Source: Rhizobium rhododendri | GTDB taxonomy: Bacteria > Pseudomonadota > Alphaproteobacteria > Rhizobiales > Rhizobiaceae | Assembly: GCF_007000325.2 (NCBI RefSeq) | Contig: NZ_CP117268.1 | Span: 310,001 to 374,000 of the forward strand | DNA: 64,000 nucleotides | Direction of reading: 5' to 3' | Shown: piece after piece, positions 55,256 through 63,944 of the stretch | How positions within the stretch are numbered: the stretch's first letter is position 1 | Layout: every line of letters starts with the position of its first letter | The notes under the pieces: model-generated | The model's input: the letters and a program-made list of their open reading frames with translations, nothing else | Database searches by the model: none | Told to the model about the DNA's origin: nothing | Made by a program: the position numbers and the translations under genes

Positions 55256-56224
55256 ATGCGTATTGCCATCCTGGGAGCAGCTGGAATGCTCGGGCGAAGA
55301 CTGACCGAGCGCCTTGCGGCCGAAGGAGAGCTTGCTGGAAAGGCCATCACGGCGTTTACCCTTCACGATATTGTGCCGGCGGCGCGTGTAAACGGTAACT
55401 TTAACGTCGATGTTCTGACGTCTGACTTTTCGGACCAAGGAGAGGCAGAGCGTATCCTGTTGTATCGTCCTGACGTGATCTTTCATCTTGCTGCGGTGGT
55501 ATCGGGAGAGGCGGAAGCCGACCTCGAGAAAGGCTACCGGGTCAACTTAGAGGGGACCCGCGCGCTACTCAATGCCGTTCGCACGATCGGACAAGATTAC
55601 CGACCGCGTTTCGTGTTCACATCCTCGATTGCGGTTTTCGGCGCACCACTTCCGGATGTCATTCCAGATGATTATCTCCCGCGTCCCCTATCAAGCTATG
55701 GCGCACAAAAGGCGATGGGGGAGCTTCTCGTCGCCGACTATGCCAGGCGCGGGATCATAGATGGCTTGAGTATACGCCTCCCGACGATTTGCGTGCGACC
55801 CGGTAAACCCAATAAGGCGGCGTCGAGTTTCTATTCGAGCATCATCCGCGAGCCCCTGAACGGCGAAGAAGCCGTCCTCCCCGTATCGCGCGACATTCGC
55901 CATTGGTTCGCTTCACCGCGGAAGGCGGTAGATTTCCTCATCAGGGCCGCAGAGGTTGCGGGCCCGGACCTCACTGTCCGGGCGTTGACGATGCCTGGCG
56001 TCTCAGCGTCGGTGGAAGACCAAATCGAAGCCTTGCGGAAGGTTGCCGGTGACGATGCAGTGGCCCTCATTCGCGAAGAGCCCGATCCGGCGATTCACAT
56101 GATTGTCAGCTCCTGGCCCAAATCCTTTGACGCACGCCTCGCTCTGGATCTTTGCTTTGTCCCAGATGCCAGTTTCGATGAGATCGTTCAGATCTATTGC
56201 CGTGATGAACTCAAGTGCGGCTGA
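55256..56224 (+). CDS. denD: NAD-dependent epimerase/dehydratase, D-erythronate dehydrogenase-like
   Basis: 322 residues, ATG after GGGAG. Extended SDR: ILGAAGMLGRRL at 4-15 for NAD, FHLAAVVSGEAEADLEKGY, catalytic Ser (FTSSIAVFG) and Tyr-x3-Lys (SYGAQKAMGE). IRLPTICVRPGKPNKAAS is typical of the DenD group, which oxidises D-erythronate at C2. The kinase/isomerase partners (denK, denHI) are absent, so it stands alone and the exact substrate is unproven. Confidence 0.82.
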   Translation: MRIAILGAAGMLGRRLTERLAAEGELAGKAITAFTLHDIVPAARVNGNFNVDVLTSDFSDQGEAERILLYRPDVIFHLAAVVSGEAEADLEKGYRVNLEGTRALLNAVRTIGQDYRPRFVFTSSIAVFGAPLPDVIPDDYLPRPLSSYGAQKAMGELLVADYARRGIIDGLSIRLPTICVRPGKPNKAASSFYSSIIREPLNGEEAVLPVSRDIRHWFASPRKAVDFLIRAAEVAGPDLTVRALTMPGVSASVEDQIEALRKVAGDDAVALIREEPDPAIHMIVSSWPKSFDARLALDLCFVPDASFDEIVQIYCRDELKCG

Positions 56225-56534
56225 CACACAGTGTTGGCCCTATCCGCATAGCAGAGGTACTTCGGCCGAGCCGCTTTGCTATAGACTTTGCCGCCAGAAA
56301 TTACGAACGCAAAATCGTGATCCATGTATTCACTCCCAGCAGCTCCGGTATAATTTCTCTCCATATCGGCGATTTTCGGTTCCCCACGCTGTAAACCAAG
56401 ACGTTCGGCTCAGGACATTTTAATTTGCTTGCGGCAGCATATTCTTTTCGGACCCAGATTTGGGTAGATAGCCAAGAGATTATAGCCTCTATCCTGACTA
56501 TTCCTCGCGTGAAAAATGGCTCATTTTTCCGGTG
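56225..56534. other. Gene-free stretch
   Basis: About 310 bp without recognisable gene or repeat, separating denD from a small minus-strand frame. Confidence 0.4.
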
Positions 56535-56726
56535 TTAGGTAGCAACTGCCACCGACAATCTCATCGACTTCCTTGGGATCGTCTTAGAGCGTGCGAGCCG
56601 CTCCATGACCTGACCAACATGGCCGACAAGTAGTATTGTGGAATGCATGAGGCCGTGTCGGAATCCGTTCAAATGACGGAATGAGCGATAGCTCTTGTAT
56701 TCGCCCAAAAGAACATATTTTTTCAT
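56535..56726 (-). CDS. Possible small protein divergent from hipBA (63 residues)
   Basis: ATG 56726 has AGGGTGA at suitable distance. The frame MKKYVLLGEYKSYRSFRHLN continues with a moderately hydrophobic centre (HSTILLVGHVGQVM) and basic ends. No family recognised. It shares a 30-bp divergent promoter region with the second hipB. Confidence 0.35.
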   Translation of the reverse strand: MKKYVLLGEYKSYRSFRHLNGFRHGLMHSTILLVGHVGQVMERLARSKTIPRKSMRLSVAVAT

Positions 56727-56756
56727 AAAATCACCCTAAAGAGGAAATATAAGTTC

Positions 56757-57071
56757 ATGTCAAAGAACTCCGCGTCGCTTGAGATCCTGACTGACGCGAC
56801 ATTGGTTGCGCTGGAGACGCTTGGCTCTCACCTGCGCATCGCCCGCGAGCGCAGAGGAGACAGTCTGAAGACTATGGCTACACGAATGGGGACTTCTATC
56901 CCCACGTTGCGCAGGATGGAGGCGGGCGATGCAAGGGTGTCTATAGGTGTTTATGCTGTGGCGCTTTGGATTTTTGGAAAGTCCGAAAAGCTTTCCGAGC
57001 TTCTCGAGCCTGGCGAGGACGAGTACGCCATAATGATCGACGTGAACCGGGCAAGCCGAAAGAGAGGGTAG
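56757..57071 (+). CDS. hipB: HipB-type antitoxin (XRE helix-turn-helix), second module
   Basis: 104 residues; AGAGGA lies upstream of ATG 56757. XRE domain at about 20-80: HLRIARERRGDSLKTMATRM, GTSIPTLRRMEAGDARVSIG. The organisation matches the first HipB at 44949 (IRAIEAGKPTVAVG in the same place). It ends one base before the hipA start and should repress the pair and hold HipA inactive. Confidence 0.85.
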   Translation: MSKNSASLEILTDATLVALETLGSHLRIARERRGDSLKTMATRMGTSIPTLRRMEAGDARVSIGVYAVALWIFGKSEKLSELLEPGEDEYAIMIDVNRASRKRG

Positions 57072-57072
57072 C

Positions 57073-58344
57073 ATGGGCGACTTCCGAGGAAATTCTCTTG
57101 CGGTCTGGTATCTTGAAAATCCGCTCGATCCGCGCCTTGTTGGGCAGGTGAAGCTTGAGGCGAGCAATCGGAGATGCCTTCTTGAACTGGATGACGAGTG
57201 GAGGCGTTCGGGATTTCCTCTGTCTCCAGACCTCACCCTTGACAAGAAGGTGCATGCCCCCTTGAAGGACATGGTGGCTCCTGGAGCAATCGAAGACGCC
57301 ATGCCGGATCGCTGGGGTGAGCGCATGATCAGGGTCGTCTCGCGCCCATCGCGCATGAGTCCTCTCGACAAGCTCTGGTATGCGGGCGACCGGCGTTTTG
57401 GTGCGCTTGGGATGTCTTCCAGCTTCGACGAGTATCGCCCTGTCAACGAACAGCCACTGATGAGTGTGGATTCCCTCCAAGAGGCGGAGGCACTATTTGC
57501 ACGCGTCCTTGAACGTGAACCTCTCACCGAACGTGAAAGGCAACTCATTGCGAGCGCCGGCAGCATGGGCGGTGCCCATCCCAAGATGCTAATCGAAGAC
57601 GATGCAGGAGAGTGGATCGCCAAATTTCCGCGTGGCAGCAACGTGGATCAACTCCTTGTCGAGCATGCCTGCATGGAATTGGGCCGCCGAGCTGGCCTAC
57701 ATGTCGCGTCGTCACGGGTTATTCCCGGCGGGATCGACCATATTCTGATGGTTCGTCGGTTTGACCGTGTAGACGACCAGCGCGTGCATGCCGTTTCAGC
57801 GCGCACGCTGCTGTCTCCGGAGGCGGACGATAGTTATGCCACCATTGCTGCGATCATCCGGCGGCATGGCGTTCCCGACCGCATTCATTGCATGCAGCGT
57901 GAACTGTTCCGCAGAATGGCATTCAACATCATGATAGACAATACTGATGATCATACGAAGAACCATGCCTTTCTTCATGCCGAAGATGGATGGCTGCTGT
58001 CGCTGGCTTTCGACATTCCGACCCAGATGAGCGGTCTCGGCCAGCAGGCGATCCAGATCTCCTCGAGTCCGAAGTTCCGGAACGACTTTAGCATCGCACA
58101 CGCCGTGGCGGCAGCGCCGCACTTCGGCATGTCCAAAGAGGATGCCCGGCACGAATGGAACCAGATGGCCGGATGGATAGGAAGATGGCGTGACATCTTT
58201 TCAGAATGCGGTGTCACAGAGGGCGACATCGACTACCTTGGCGACATCTTGGATTCACCGGCGATACTCGAGCATCGCCGGGAGGCAATTGAGCCGTCGG
58301 ATATCGGTTCATCGGATGATCCGGACGACGGATGTCGTCCCTAG
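57073..58344 (+). CDS. hipA: HipA-type Ser/Thr kinase toxin, intact
   Basis: 423 residues. N-subdomain about 1-120 with AMPDRWGERMIRVV at 76-89, nucleotide loop GSMGGAHPK at 163-171, LMVRRFDR at 225-232, catalytic NTDDHTKNH at 290-298 and metal-site FDIP at 313-316. HipA kinases phosphorylate aminoacyl-tRNA synthetases such as GltX and push cells into dormancy. All key motifs are present, in contrast to the broken copy at 43676. It forms an operon with the hipB just upstream. Confidence 0.9.
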   Translation: MGDFRGNSLAVWYLENPLDPRLVGQVKLEASNRRCLLELDDEWRRSGFPLSPDLTLDKKVHAPLKDMVAPGAIEDAMPDRWGERMIRVVSRPSRMSPLDKLWYAGDRRFGALGMSSSFDEYRPVNEQPLMSVDSLQEAEALFARVLEREPLTERERQLIASAGSMGGAHPKMLIEDDAGEWIAKFPRGSNVDQLLVEHACMELGRRAGLHVASSRVIPGGIDHILMVRRFDRVDDQRVHAVSARTLLSPEADDSYATIAAIIRRHGVPDRIHCMQRELFRRMAFNIMIDNTDDHTKNHAFLHAEDGWLLSLAFDIPTQMSGLGQQAIQISSSPKFRNDFSIAHAVAAAPHFGMSKEDARHEWNQMAGWIGRWRDIFSECGVTEGDIDYLGDILDSPAILEHRREAIEPSDIGSSDDPDDGCRP

Positions 58345-58380
58345 GCTGGCGCTCTCGCGGGCTTCACTTGGTGGCATTTG

Positions 58381-58611
58381 CTACCTAATTTCGCATTTTT
58401 CGGCGTTCGCGATTGCCTTTACCAATGACAGGATTTTCCAGCGAACGTGCTCGTTGACAATCTGGGCAAAGGACTTGTTGAGATCGAGACCTTCGATAGT
58501 ACCCACAAAATGGAATAATTCGTCTTTCTCGCTAAGCGGCTTTCCGATTATAGGCTCACTTACTTCGAAGAAATGAGACACGGGAACAGAGCTGGCTCGG
58601 GAAATCTGCAC
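58381..58611 (-). pseudogene. XRE-family regulator, C-terminal remnant cut by an IS3 element
   Basis: The minus frame reads QISRASSVPVSHFFEVSEP, then EGLDLNKSFAQIVNEHVRWK and ILSLVKAIANA, the usual C-terminal tail of rhizobial XRE regulators after the helix-turn-helix. The DNA-binding part is missing because IS3-type sequence starts within about 30 bp. Confidence 0.65.
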
Positions 58612-58628
58612 AGTGGGATAAGTGGAAT

Positions 58629-59258
58629 TTTTGCCTGACTTCGGCTTAGATGTCGGGAACAGGAGAGACCATTACAAGACGACCGCGCCGGAACCATAGC
58701 CCGGCTTTCAAGGCAAAGGTGGCGCTCGCCGCCATCCGAGGCGAGCAGACGCTGGTGGAATTATCCCAACAGTTCGACGTGCACGCCACCCAAATCAAGC
58801 AGTGGAAAGACCAGCTCCTTGAGGGGGCGACAGGAGTTTTCGGTGATGAAGCTAAGGCGGAACCGGCGGGTCCAACCGGCGATGTCAAAACACTACACGC
58901 CAAGATCGGCGAGCTGACACTGGAGAACGATTTTTTTATCCGGTGCGCTTGGCAAGGCGGGATTGCTGGGCGGAAAGAAATGATCGACCGCGAGCACAAA
59001 CTTTCCGTGTCACGCCAGGCAAAGCTTTTCGGCTTCAGCCGTGGCAGCGTCTATTATCGTTCTCGTCCGGTGTGTGACGGTGATCTGGCCCTTATGCGCC
59101 GGATCGACGAACTGCATCTCGATCACCCGTTTGCCGGAAGTCGGATGTTGCAAGGGCTCTTGAGAGGAGAAGGGCTGGAAGCTGGGCGGCTGCACATCGC
59201 CACGCTGATGAAGAAGATGGGCATCGAGGCGATCTATCGCCGCCCAAACTGCGGACAA
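58629..59258 (+). mobile_element. IS3-family insertion sequence, 5' fragment
   Basis: The element carries orfA and the first part of orfB of an IS3-family transposase and then breaks off at about 59258, where an unrelated gene begins on the other strand. The left inverted repeat could not be defined. It interrupts an XRE regulator gene on its left. Confidence 0.7.
58650..59258 (+). pseudogene. IS3-family transposase OrfA-OrfB, in-frame fusion, truncated
   Basis: The product starts with the OrfA helix-turn-helix (HSPAFKAKVALAAIRGEQTL, HATQIKQWKDQL) and passes without a stop into OrfB (MIDREHKLSVSRQAKLFGFS, then GSVYYRSRP and HPFAGSRMLQGLL). Normally OrfA ends LSGALGKAG..GGKK and OrfB is in the -1 frame. 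Here a run of seven T at about 58929-58935, one T more than that reading needs, merges the two frames. Homology ends at IEAIYRRPN near 59250, before the DDE catalytic core, so it cannot transpose. Confidence 0.8.
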
Positions 59259-59730
59259 AAGGTGAGCACCAGCGGCCGCACCAGTGACAATGATGCCCCA
59301 GAATGCCGGTCGGCAATCCTTCAAGGATCGCAGGCTCGGTCAAAGGCGGCGTGTCAGCAGGGTCGGATGCCTCGTTCGGTGTCGTCACCGAAGCCACTAT
59401 CACATCAACATCGGCATCGCTGGCGAGTGAACCATGGTGCGTCACTTTATTGTGGCGGGCCCGATATCGGCGGCTGCGGGCTGCATGAGCAAAGCGGCCC
59501 TTCCGGCTCGTCTGATAACGCCTGGCGACATCCCGACGCCGCTCGGCACGGGCGACACGCGCGCAGCCTCCGGCGCAATAAATCTGTCCGCGGTCGCAGC
59601 ATCGGCAGATCAGCACTTGTCCCCGGCAACGCTCGCACAGAAAAAAGCGTCCAGTATCGTGTTCATCTGCTCCATGGCAGCTGCCATGACATGGACGTGA
59701 AGCCCCGTCTGCGCCATAATAACCCGGCAT
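59258..59730 (-). pseudogene. Cysteine-rich mobile-element-associated protein, 3'-truncated
   Basis: From ATG 59730 the minus frame has paired cysteines in a likely zinc-binding order: FFLCERC, LICRCCDRGQIYC, CARVARAERRRDVARRYQ, RRYRARHNKVTHHGS and near the end HCHWCGRWCSPFVR. I know this pattern from short proteins encoded beside transposase genes; the function is unknown. After FVR the frame runs on into IS3 sequence antisense, so the true end is lost. A joint between two partial elements lies here. Confidence 0.6.
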
Positions 59731-60070
59731 TCGTGTTCCGCACGGTGTAGGGCGCGCCGCCGGGTAGAATTAGCCGTTCAGTCGGCGCTGTGCCTGCCTT
59801 CATCGATCATCACGAAGATTACGGCAGGCGCAGCGCCTGTACCAGTCCTCACCCCCATCACCAGAAACCCCTCCGGTATACTTCTCGACGGCCTGGCCCT
59901 GACTTGCCTGCGCGCAGGCAAGTCAGGGCCAGGCAATCCGTCGAACGTCTACTCCGAAGTCACGAAAAACCGCCATGGGCGGCTCGGCACCGAATACCCG
60001 CACTTCTCAACGAACGTTCACAACTGCAGGGTAAATATCATGATCTGGAGCTGAGCCGCCGAGCTGCGGA
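59731..60070. other. Inter-element stretch
   Basis: 340 bp between the cysteine-rich gene and the IS21-type element. It has no recognisable gene but contains the 44-bp perfect palindrome. Confidence 0.45.
59891..59934. repeat. 44-bp perfect palindrome with no spacer
   Basis: The two 22-bp halves, starting GCCTGGCCCTGACTTG and meeting at CTGCGCGCAG, are exactly complementary. A further CGACGG (59886-59891) and CCGTCG (59938-59943) extend it with a small interruption. It could form a cruciform; possible origins are two abutted element ends or a protein-binding site. Confidence 0.8.
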
Positions 60071-60134
60071 TTTCGCTAAATCGGGACAGCGGTTTCAGCA
60101 AGTCGCGGACAAGCGTTTCGCTAAGTCGCGGACA
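60071..60134. repeat. IS21 left-end repeats (three copies)
   Basis: Three related 18-19-bp repeats at 60071-60088, 60093-60111 and 60116-60134, 22-23 bp apart; probable transposase-binding sites. Confidence 0.8.
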
Positions 60135-60169
60135 ACGGATGCGATCGAATCCCGGTTGCCTTGTTGCTG

Positions 60170-60961
60170 TTACGCGTGATTGTGTTCGGTTATTTCGTCG
60201 CCGGTCAAGAGCGTCGGCGTTTTTCGTTTGCGCATGCTGTCGCCTTCGAGAGTGATGCGGTGGGCGTTGTGAACAATGCGATCCAAAATCGCATCGGCCA
60301 AAGTGGCTTCTCCAATCATTTCGTGCCAGGCGGCCACCGGAAGCTGAGCTGTGATCAGGGTCGATTTCCTTCGATATCGCTCCTCGAAGATTTCGAGCAA
60401 ATCGAGGCGCTGTCGGTCATTCAGGGTATGGGTTCCCCAGTCATCCAACACCAGCAACTGAACACGTGCCAGCTTGTCGATAAGGCGCGGAAAGCGTCCA
60501 TCGAGCCTGGCAAGTGCGAGATCCTCGAAGAGCCGCGGCATACGAACGTAGAGGACAGAGTAGTCGAGGCGGGCCGCCTGTCTCGCAAAGGCGCAGGCGA
60601 TCCAAGTTTTTCCAGTGCCCGTTTGGCCTGTCAGGATCAGGTTCTCGTTTGCCTTCAGCCATGCGCCCTGCGCCAAGGATAAGACATTGCGACGATCAAG
60701 GCCGCGGTGAGATCTAAAATCGATGTCTTCGATCGAGGCATTGGCAAATCGAAGCTTTGCTGTGGCGAGCCGATTGGTCAGCCGTCGGTCGGTTCGTAGT
60801 GCGATCTCGCGGTCGAGCATCAGGCCAAGCCGTTCGTCAAAGCTAAGATCATTTCCATGAACTTGCTCGATAAGTTCGCGATAGGCGGTTGCCATTCCGG
60901 CAAGACCAAGCGCACTCATCTGGTCCAGTGTTGGATGTGTCAGCATTAGATGTCCTTTCAT
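60170..60961 (-). CDS. istB: IS21 helper ATPase IstB
   Basis: 263 residues, an AAA+ (DnaC-like) ATPase: Walker [10 protein letters not shown] near 104, Walker B LLVLDDWG near 170, and the IstB N-terminal [18 protein letters not shown]. The frame is complete. It overlaps istA by 4 bp. IstB assembles with IstA on the element ends and target DNA. Confidence 0.92.
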   Translation of the reverse strand: MKGHLMLTHPTLDQMSALGLAGMATAYRELIEQVHGNDLSFDERLGLMLDREIALRTDRRLTNRLATAKLRFANASIEDIDFRSHRGLDRRNVLSLAQGAWLKANENLILTGQTGTGKTWIACAFARQAARLDYSVLYVRMPRLFEDLALARLDGRFPRLIDKLARVQLLVLDDWGTHTLNDRQRLDLLEIFEERYRRKSTLITAQLPVAAWHEMIGEATLADAILDRIVHNAHRITLEGDSMRKRKTPTLLTGDEITEHNHA

Positions 60962-62510
60962 TGGTAGTAGGTTTTGCCGCGGATATTGCCGTGCGGCGGT
61001 GCCGGCTTCACGGTCTCGCTTGCGGCAGGAGCCTGATCGAGACCAGATCTGAGAATGTTGGCGACAGACGAATAGGTCAGCGCATTGATGACCAACGCAC
61101 GCTCACAGGCCAATTCCAGCCGATCGGTTTCGTAACGACGCGCCAGGGAGAGAATGCCCTGAGCGGATCTGTAGCCTTGCTCCGGGTGCGGCCGATCGCT
61201 AAGCAGACGCTCGATAAATATCGCAGTATTGGCCCCAACCTTCGCCGCTTCCTTGCGCAACGTGTGAGGCGTCGTGTTTGCATAGCGCTGGTGAGCTTTC
61301 GGCATATGCTCATTGACAGTGATATGGCCGGAACGCTGGGAGCTTCGGATGTGGCTGGCGACCCGCTTGTGGTCAAAGAAGATCTCGACCGCTCGATACG
61401 TCAGCCTGATATCGACCTTCCTGCCGATCAGACCGTGCGGCACGGAATAGAACGTCTTGTCGACGTCGACATGGTAATCGGGATGAACCTTGGCGACCTT
61501 CCATTCCGCGTATTCAAACGGCGTTGGCGGCAGTGGCTTGAGCTGGGAGCGCTCGACCTCATCGAACAGGGCTCGCCGGGATTTTCCATACCGACGCATC
61601 GTACGGGTGTTAAGGTCCTCGATCAGAGCGCTGATGCGGATATTGAGATCGACAAGGCTGAAGAAACGGTCGTTTCGAAGTCTGGCCAGAACCCACCTCT
61701 CGACGATTAAAACCGATCCCTCCGCGGATGGTTTATCCCGAGGACGCCGCGGCCGTGCTGGCAATACGGTCGTATCGTAGTGTTCGGCGAAGGCAGCAAA
61801 TGTCGCGTTCAACGTCGGTTCGAACCAGAGAGCCTTGGCAATCGCGGATTTGAGGTTGTCGCAGATCGTTGTCTTCGTCACCCCACCGAAGTAACTGAAG
61901 GCTCGCTGGTTCGCCTCGATCCAATCCGGCAGCTTCTGACTGAAGCTGGCATAGGAGAACACCAATTGCGATGCACTCAGCACGGCCACATAAATCTGTG
62001 CTGCCCGGATCTCGCCAGAAGACGGATCGATGATCGGATCGTATGGCCGGCATAGTCGCATTCCATCGCGACACCAGCCACATGACGACTGCGATAGGTG
62101 GGTTTGGCGCGGCTCTCATAATCAGCAAATCGGCAGCAGAACCAGGTGTAGCCGTATCCATCCGGATGGACCTCCCGGTATTCCTGCCATAGCAGGTTGA
62201 GCGTCACGCCTTTGCGTTTCAACTCGCTGGCCACTTTCGGCCAGTTCGGTTCCTCGCTGTCTCGAGGAGGTCGCCCCATCCGCCGGAATAGTCGCTGCTC
62301 CAGGAGCTCGTCATCATCCAGACCGGGTGGAAGTGGCCATGCTGCAAGCCCCGCCTCCCGCGCCCGCAGCAGATACGTTGAGACCGACGTCTTGCTCATC
62401 TTCAGCCGCTCAGAAACGGCGCGTATCGACAATTCCTGCTCGAACGTCAGCCGCAGTATCGATCGAATGTCTTTCACATCAGTATGTCTCGCTTGCTTCC
62501 GTCTAGGCAT
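60958..62510 (-). pseudogene. istA: IS21 transposase IstA, split by a one-base frameshift
   Basis: The N-terminal part from ATG 62510 (GAGG before it) holds the helix-turn-helix (FEQELSIRAVSERLKMSKTS) and runs to MECDYAGHT, where the first catalytic Asp lies. One missing base near 62035 then shifts the frame. The integrase core and C-terminal part continue in the other frame from PIIDPSSGEIRAAQIYVAVL through CDNLKSAIAKA and RPRDKPSAEGSV to the end at 60958. Together they match a normal IstA of about 515 residues. As read, the element is not autonomous. Confidence 0.85.
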
Positions 62511-62587
62511 TAGATCCTCGCTTAAAACACGAGAACAAATTGCCAGATCGGCGCTCACGAGATTCGATCTAAATCCGCTGTCCCTTC

Positions 62588-62675
62588 TGTCCGCGACTTA
62601 CTGAATTTGCTGTCCCGAACTTACTGAATTCGGTGTCCGCGACTTACTGAAATCTTTGTCCGGGACTTTGTGAAA
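62588..62675. repeat. IS21 right-end repeats (four copies, 23-bp period)
   Basis: Copies begin at 62588, 62611, 62634 and 62657, exactly 23 bp apart, each TGTCCGCGACTTACTGAA or a close variant. They face the three left-end copies in inverted orientation. Confidence 0.85.
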
Positions 62676-62819
62676 CCCGCACCGAGCTCTCGACCGGCCG
62701 ACAAGTTCGATAGACGATTTCATCTGGTCGGCCCCCGAGGTCTTGGTTCGGCCGAGATGGACAGCGACGTCCGTGTGAGCAGACGCACAATAGGTGCACA
62801 ACTGCAGGGCACGCGATCA

Positions 62820-62862
62820 TTGACAATCGACCCTAGGACGTTACGATAGTTGTATGACGCAA
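62820..62862 (+). promoter_or_regulatory. Likely promoter of the MarR-GNAT gene with a partial dyad
   Basis: TTGACA at 62820-62825 and TACGAT at 62842-62847 are 16 bp apart, a plausible sigma-70-type promoter. GTTGTATGACGCAAC at 62848-62862 is partly symmetric and could be an operator for the MarR-type product. Confidence 0.45.
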
Positions 62863-62878
62863 CCTTTTGAGTGTGACT

Positions 62879-63814
62879 ATGGTATCCCTTCAGCATTCTG
62901 CTCTTGTTGATCCTGTTCGTGCGGCATCACGCGATCTGGTGCGTGAATTGGGTTTTACGGGGGCGTCTTTCGCCGGTACTGAACTCCCTCCGTCTGCGGT
63001 GCACGCCTTGATCGAGATTGAGAAAGGAAACGCCACCGCAGTCGAACTCGGCAAAGCTCTCAAGCTGGAAAAGTCGAGCGTGAGCCGCCTGCTGCGCAAG
63101 CTGATCGTGTCGCGCATGGTGGGCGAGAATCCTGGAAGAGATGATGGGCGAGTGAAGCTTCTGTCACTGACGCCCTTGGGCAGGGAGCGCGTTGCGGCCA
63201 TCCATGCGTTTGCGCGGGCGCAAGTGTCGGATGCTCTTGCCCATCTTCGCCCCCAACAGGCCCGCATCGTGCTGGACGGGCTGCGACTTTACGCCGGGGC
63301 ACTCGGGAAGACCGTGCCCGCTCCAGTCATTGGGATCGCCGCTGGATACCAGCCAGGTCTCATTGCCCGCATCACGCAAATGCACGCCCTCTACTATACC
63401 AGGACATCGGGCTTCGGACAGCGGTTCGAGAGCGTCGTGGCGAGTGGTCTCGCTGAGTTCTGTGGCAGACTGGACAATCCGCAAAATGCGATCTGGACAG
63501 TTTTGCGAGACGGGGAGATCGTCGGATCGGTCGCAATCGACGGAGAAGATCTGGGGGCGGGCATCGCCCATCTGCGCTGGTTCATCATCGATGATGGCAT
63601 ACGTGGTACCGGCGCCGGGCGAAAGTTGTTGTCTGCAGCACTGGACTTCGTAGACGCTCAGGCATTCGTCGAAACTCATCTTTGGACCTTTGGAGGGCTC
63701 GATGCGGCCAGGCATCTTTATGAAGCTTATGGGTTCTCGCTCATAGAGGAGCGGGCCGGCAACCAATGGGGAAGCGAGGTCTGGGAGCAACGCTTTGTCA
63801 GGGCGAGACCGTGA
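62879..63814 (+). CDS. MarR-GNAT fusion protein (regulator with acetyltransferase domain)
   Basis: 311 residues from ATG 62879; TTG 62867 and GTG 62873 are in frame and none has a good ribosome site. The N-terminal MarR winged helix covers about 15-140 (ATAVELGKALKLEKSSVSRLLRK, then GRDDGRVKLLSLTPLG). The C-terminal GNAT domain covers about 150-305, with LRWFIIDDGIRGTGAGRKLL as the acetyl-CoA loop. The family joins gene control to small-molecule or protein acetylation; the target is unknown. Intact, next to the IS21 element. Confidence 0.88.
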   Translation: MVSLQHSALVDPVRAASRDLVRELGFTGASFAGTELPPSAVHALIEIEKGNATAVELGKALKLEKSSVSRLLRKLIVSRMVGENPGRDDGRVKLLSLTPLGRERVAAIHAFARAQVSDALAHLRPQQARIVLDGLRLYAGALGKTVPAPVIGIAAGYQPGLIARITQMHALYYTRTSGFGQRFESVVASGLAEFCGRLDNPQNAIWTVLRDGEIVGSVAIDGEDLGAGIAHLRWFIIDDGIRGTGAGRKLLSAALDFVDAQAFVETHLWTFGGLDAARHLYEAYGFSLIEERAGNQWGSEVWEQRFVRARP

Positions 63815-63885
63815 CGGGAAACAAATGATTTCTGCTCAGGTTGATGGCGGGGCAAAGTTCGCCATGCAACAGGGTCATTTTTTGC

Positions 63886-63944
63886 ACGACAAACCCTGTC
63901 GCAATGTGAGGCTCGACGGCAATTCCTGAACGGAGGTTTGTCGT
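63886..63944. repeat. 10-bp inverted repeat, 39 bases apart
   Basis: ACGACAAACC at 63886-63895 and GGTTTGTCGT at 63935-63944 are perfect complements. It may be an operator or terminator related to a gene beyond the window. Confidence 0.4.

Larger units (their letters stand above)
60071..62675 (-). mobile_element. IS21-family insertion sequence
   Basis: The element has istA and istB in the usual order, flanked by multiple terminal repeats: TTTCGCTAAGTCGCGGACA-type copies at 60071, 60093 and 60116, and inverted copies (TGTCCGCGACTTACTGAA type) at 62588, 62611, 62634 and 62657. Such multiple repeats are typical of IS21-family ends. The exact termini and target duplication could not be fixed. 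Confidence 0.85.

Noticed and set aside
59790..60179. 129-codon plus-strand ORF across the palindrome
   Set aside because: Composition is shaped by the palindrome and IS21 end repeats; no start signal.
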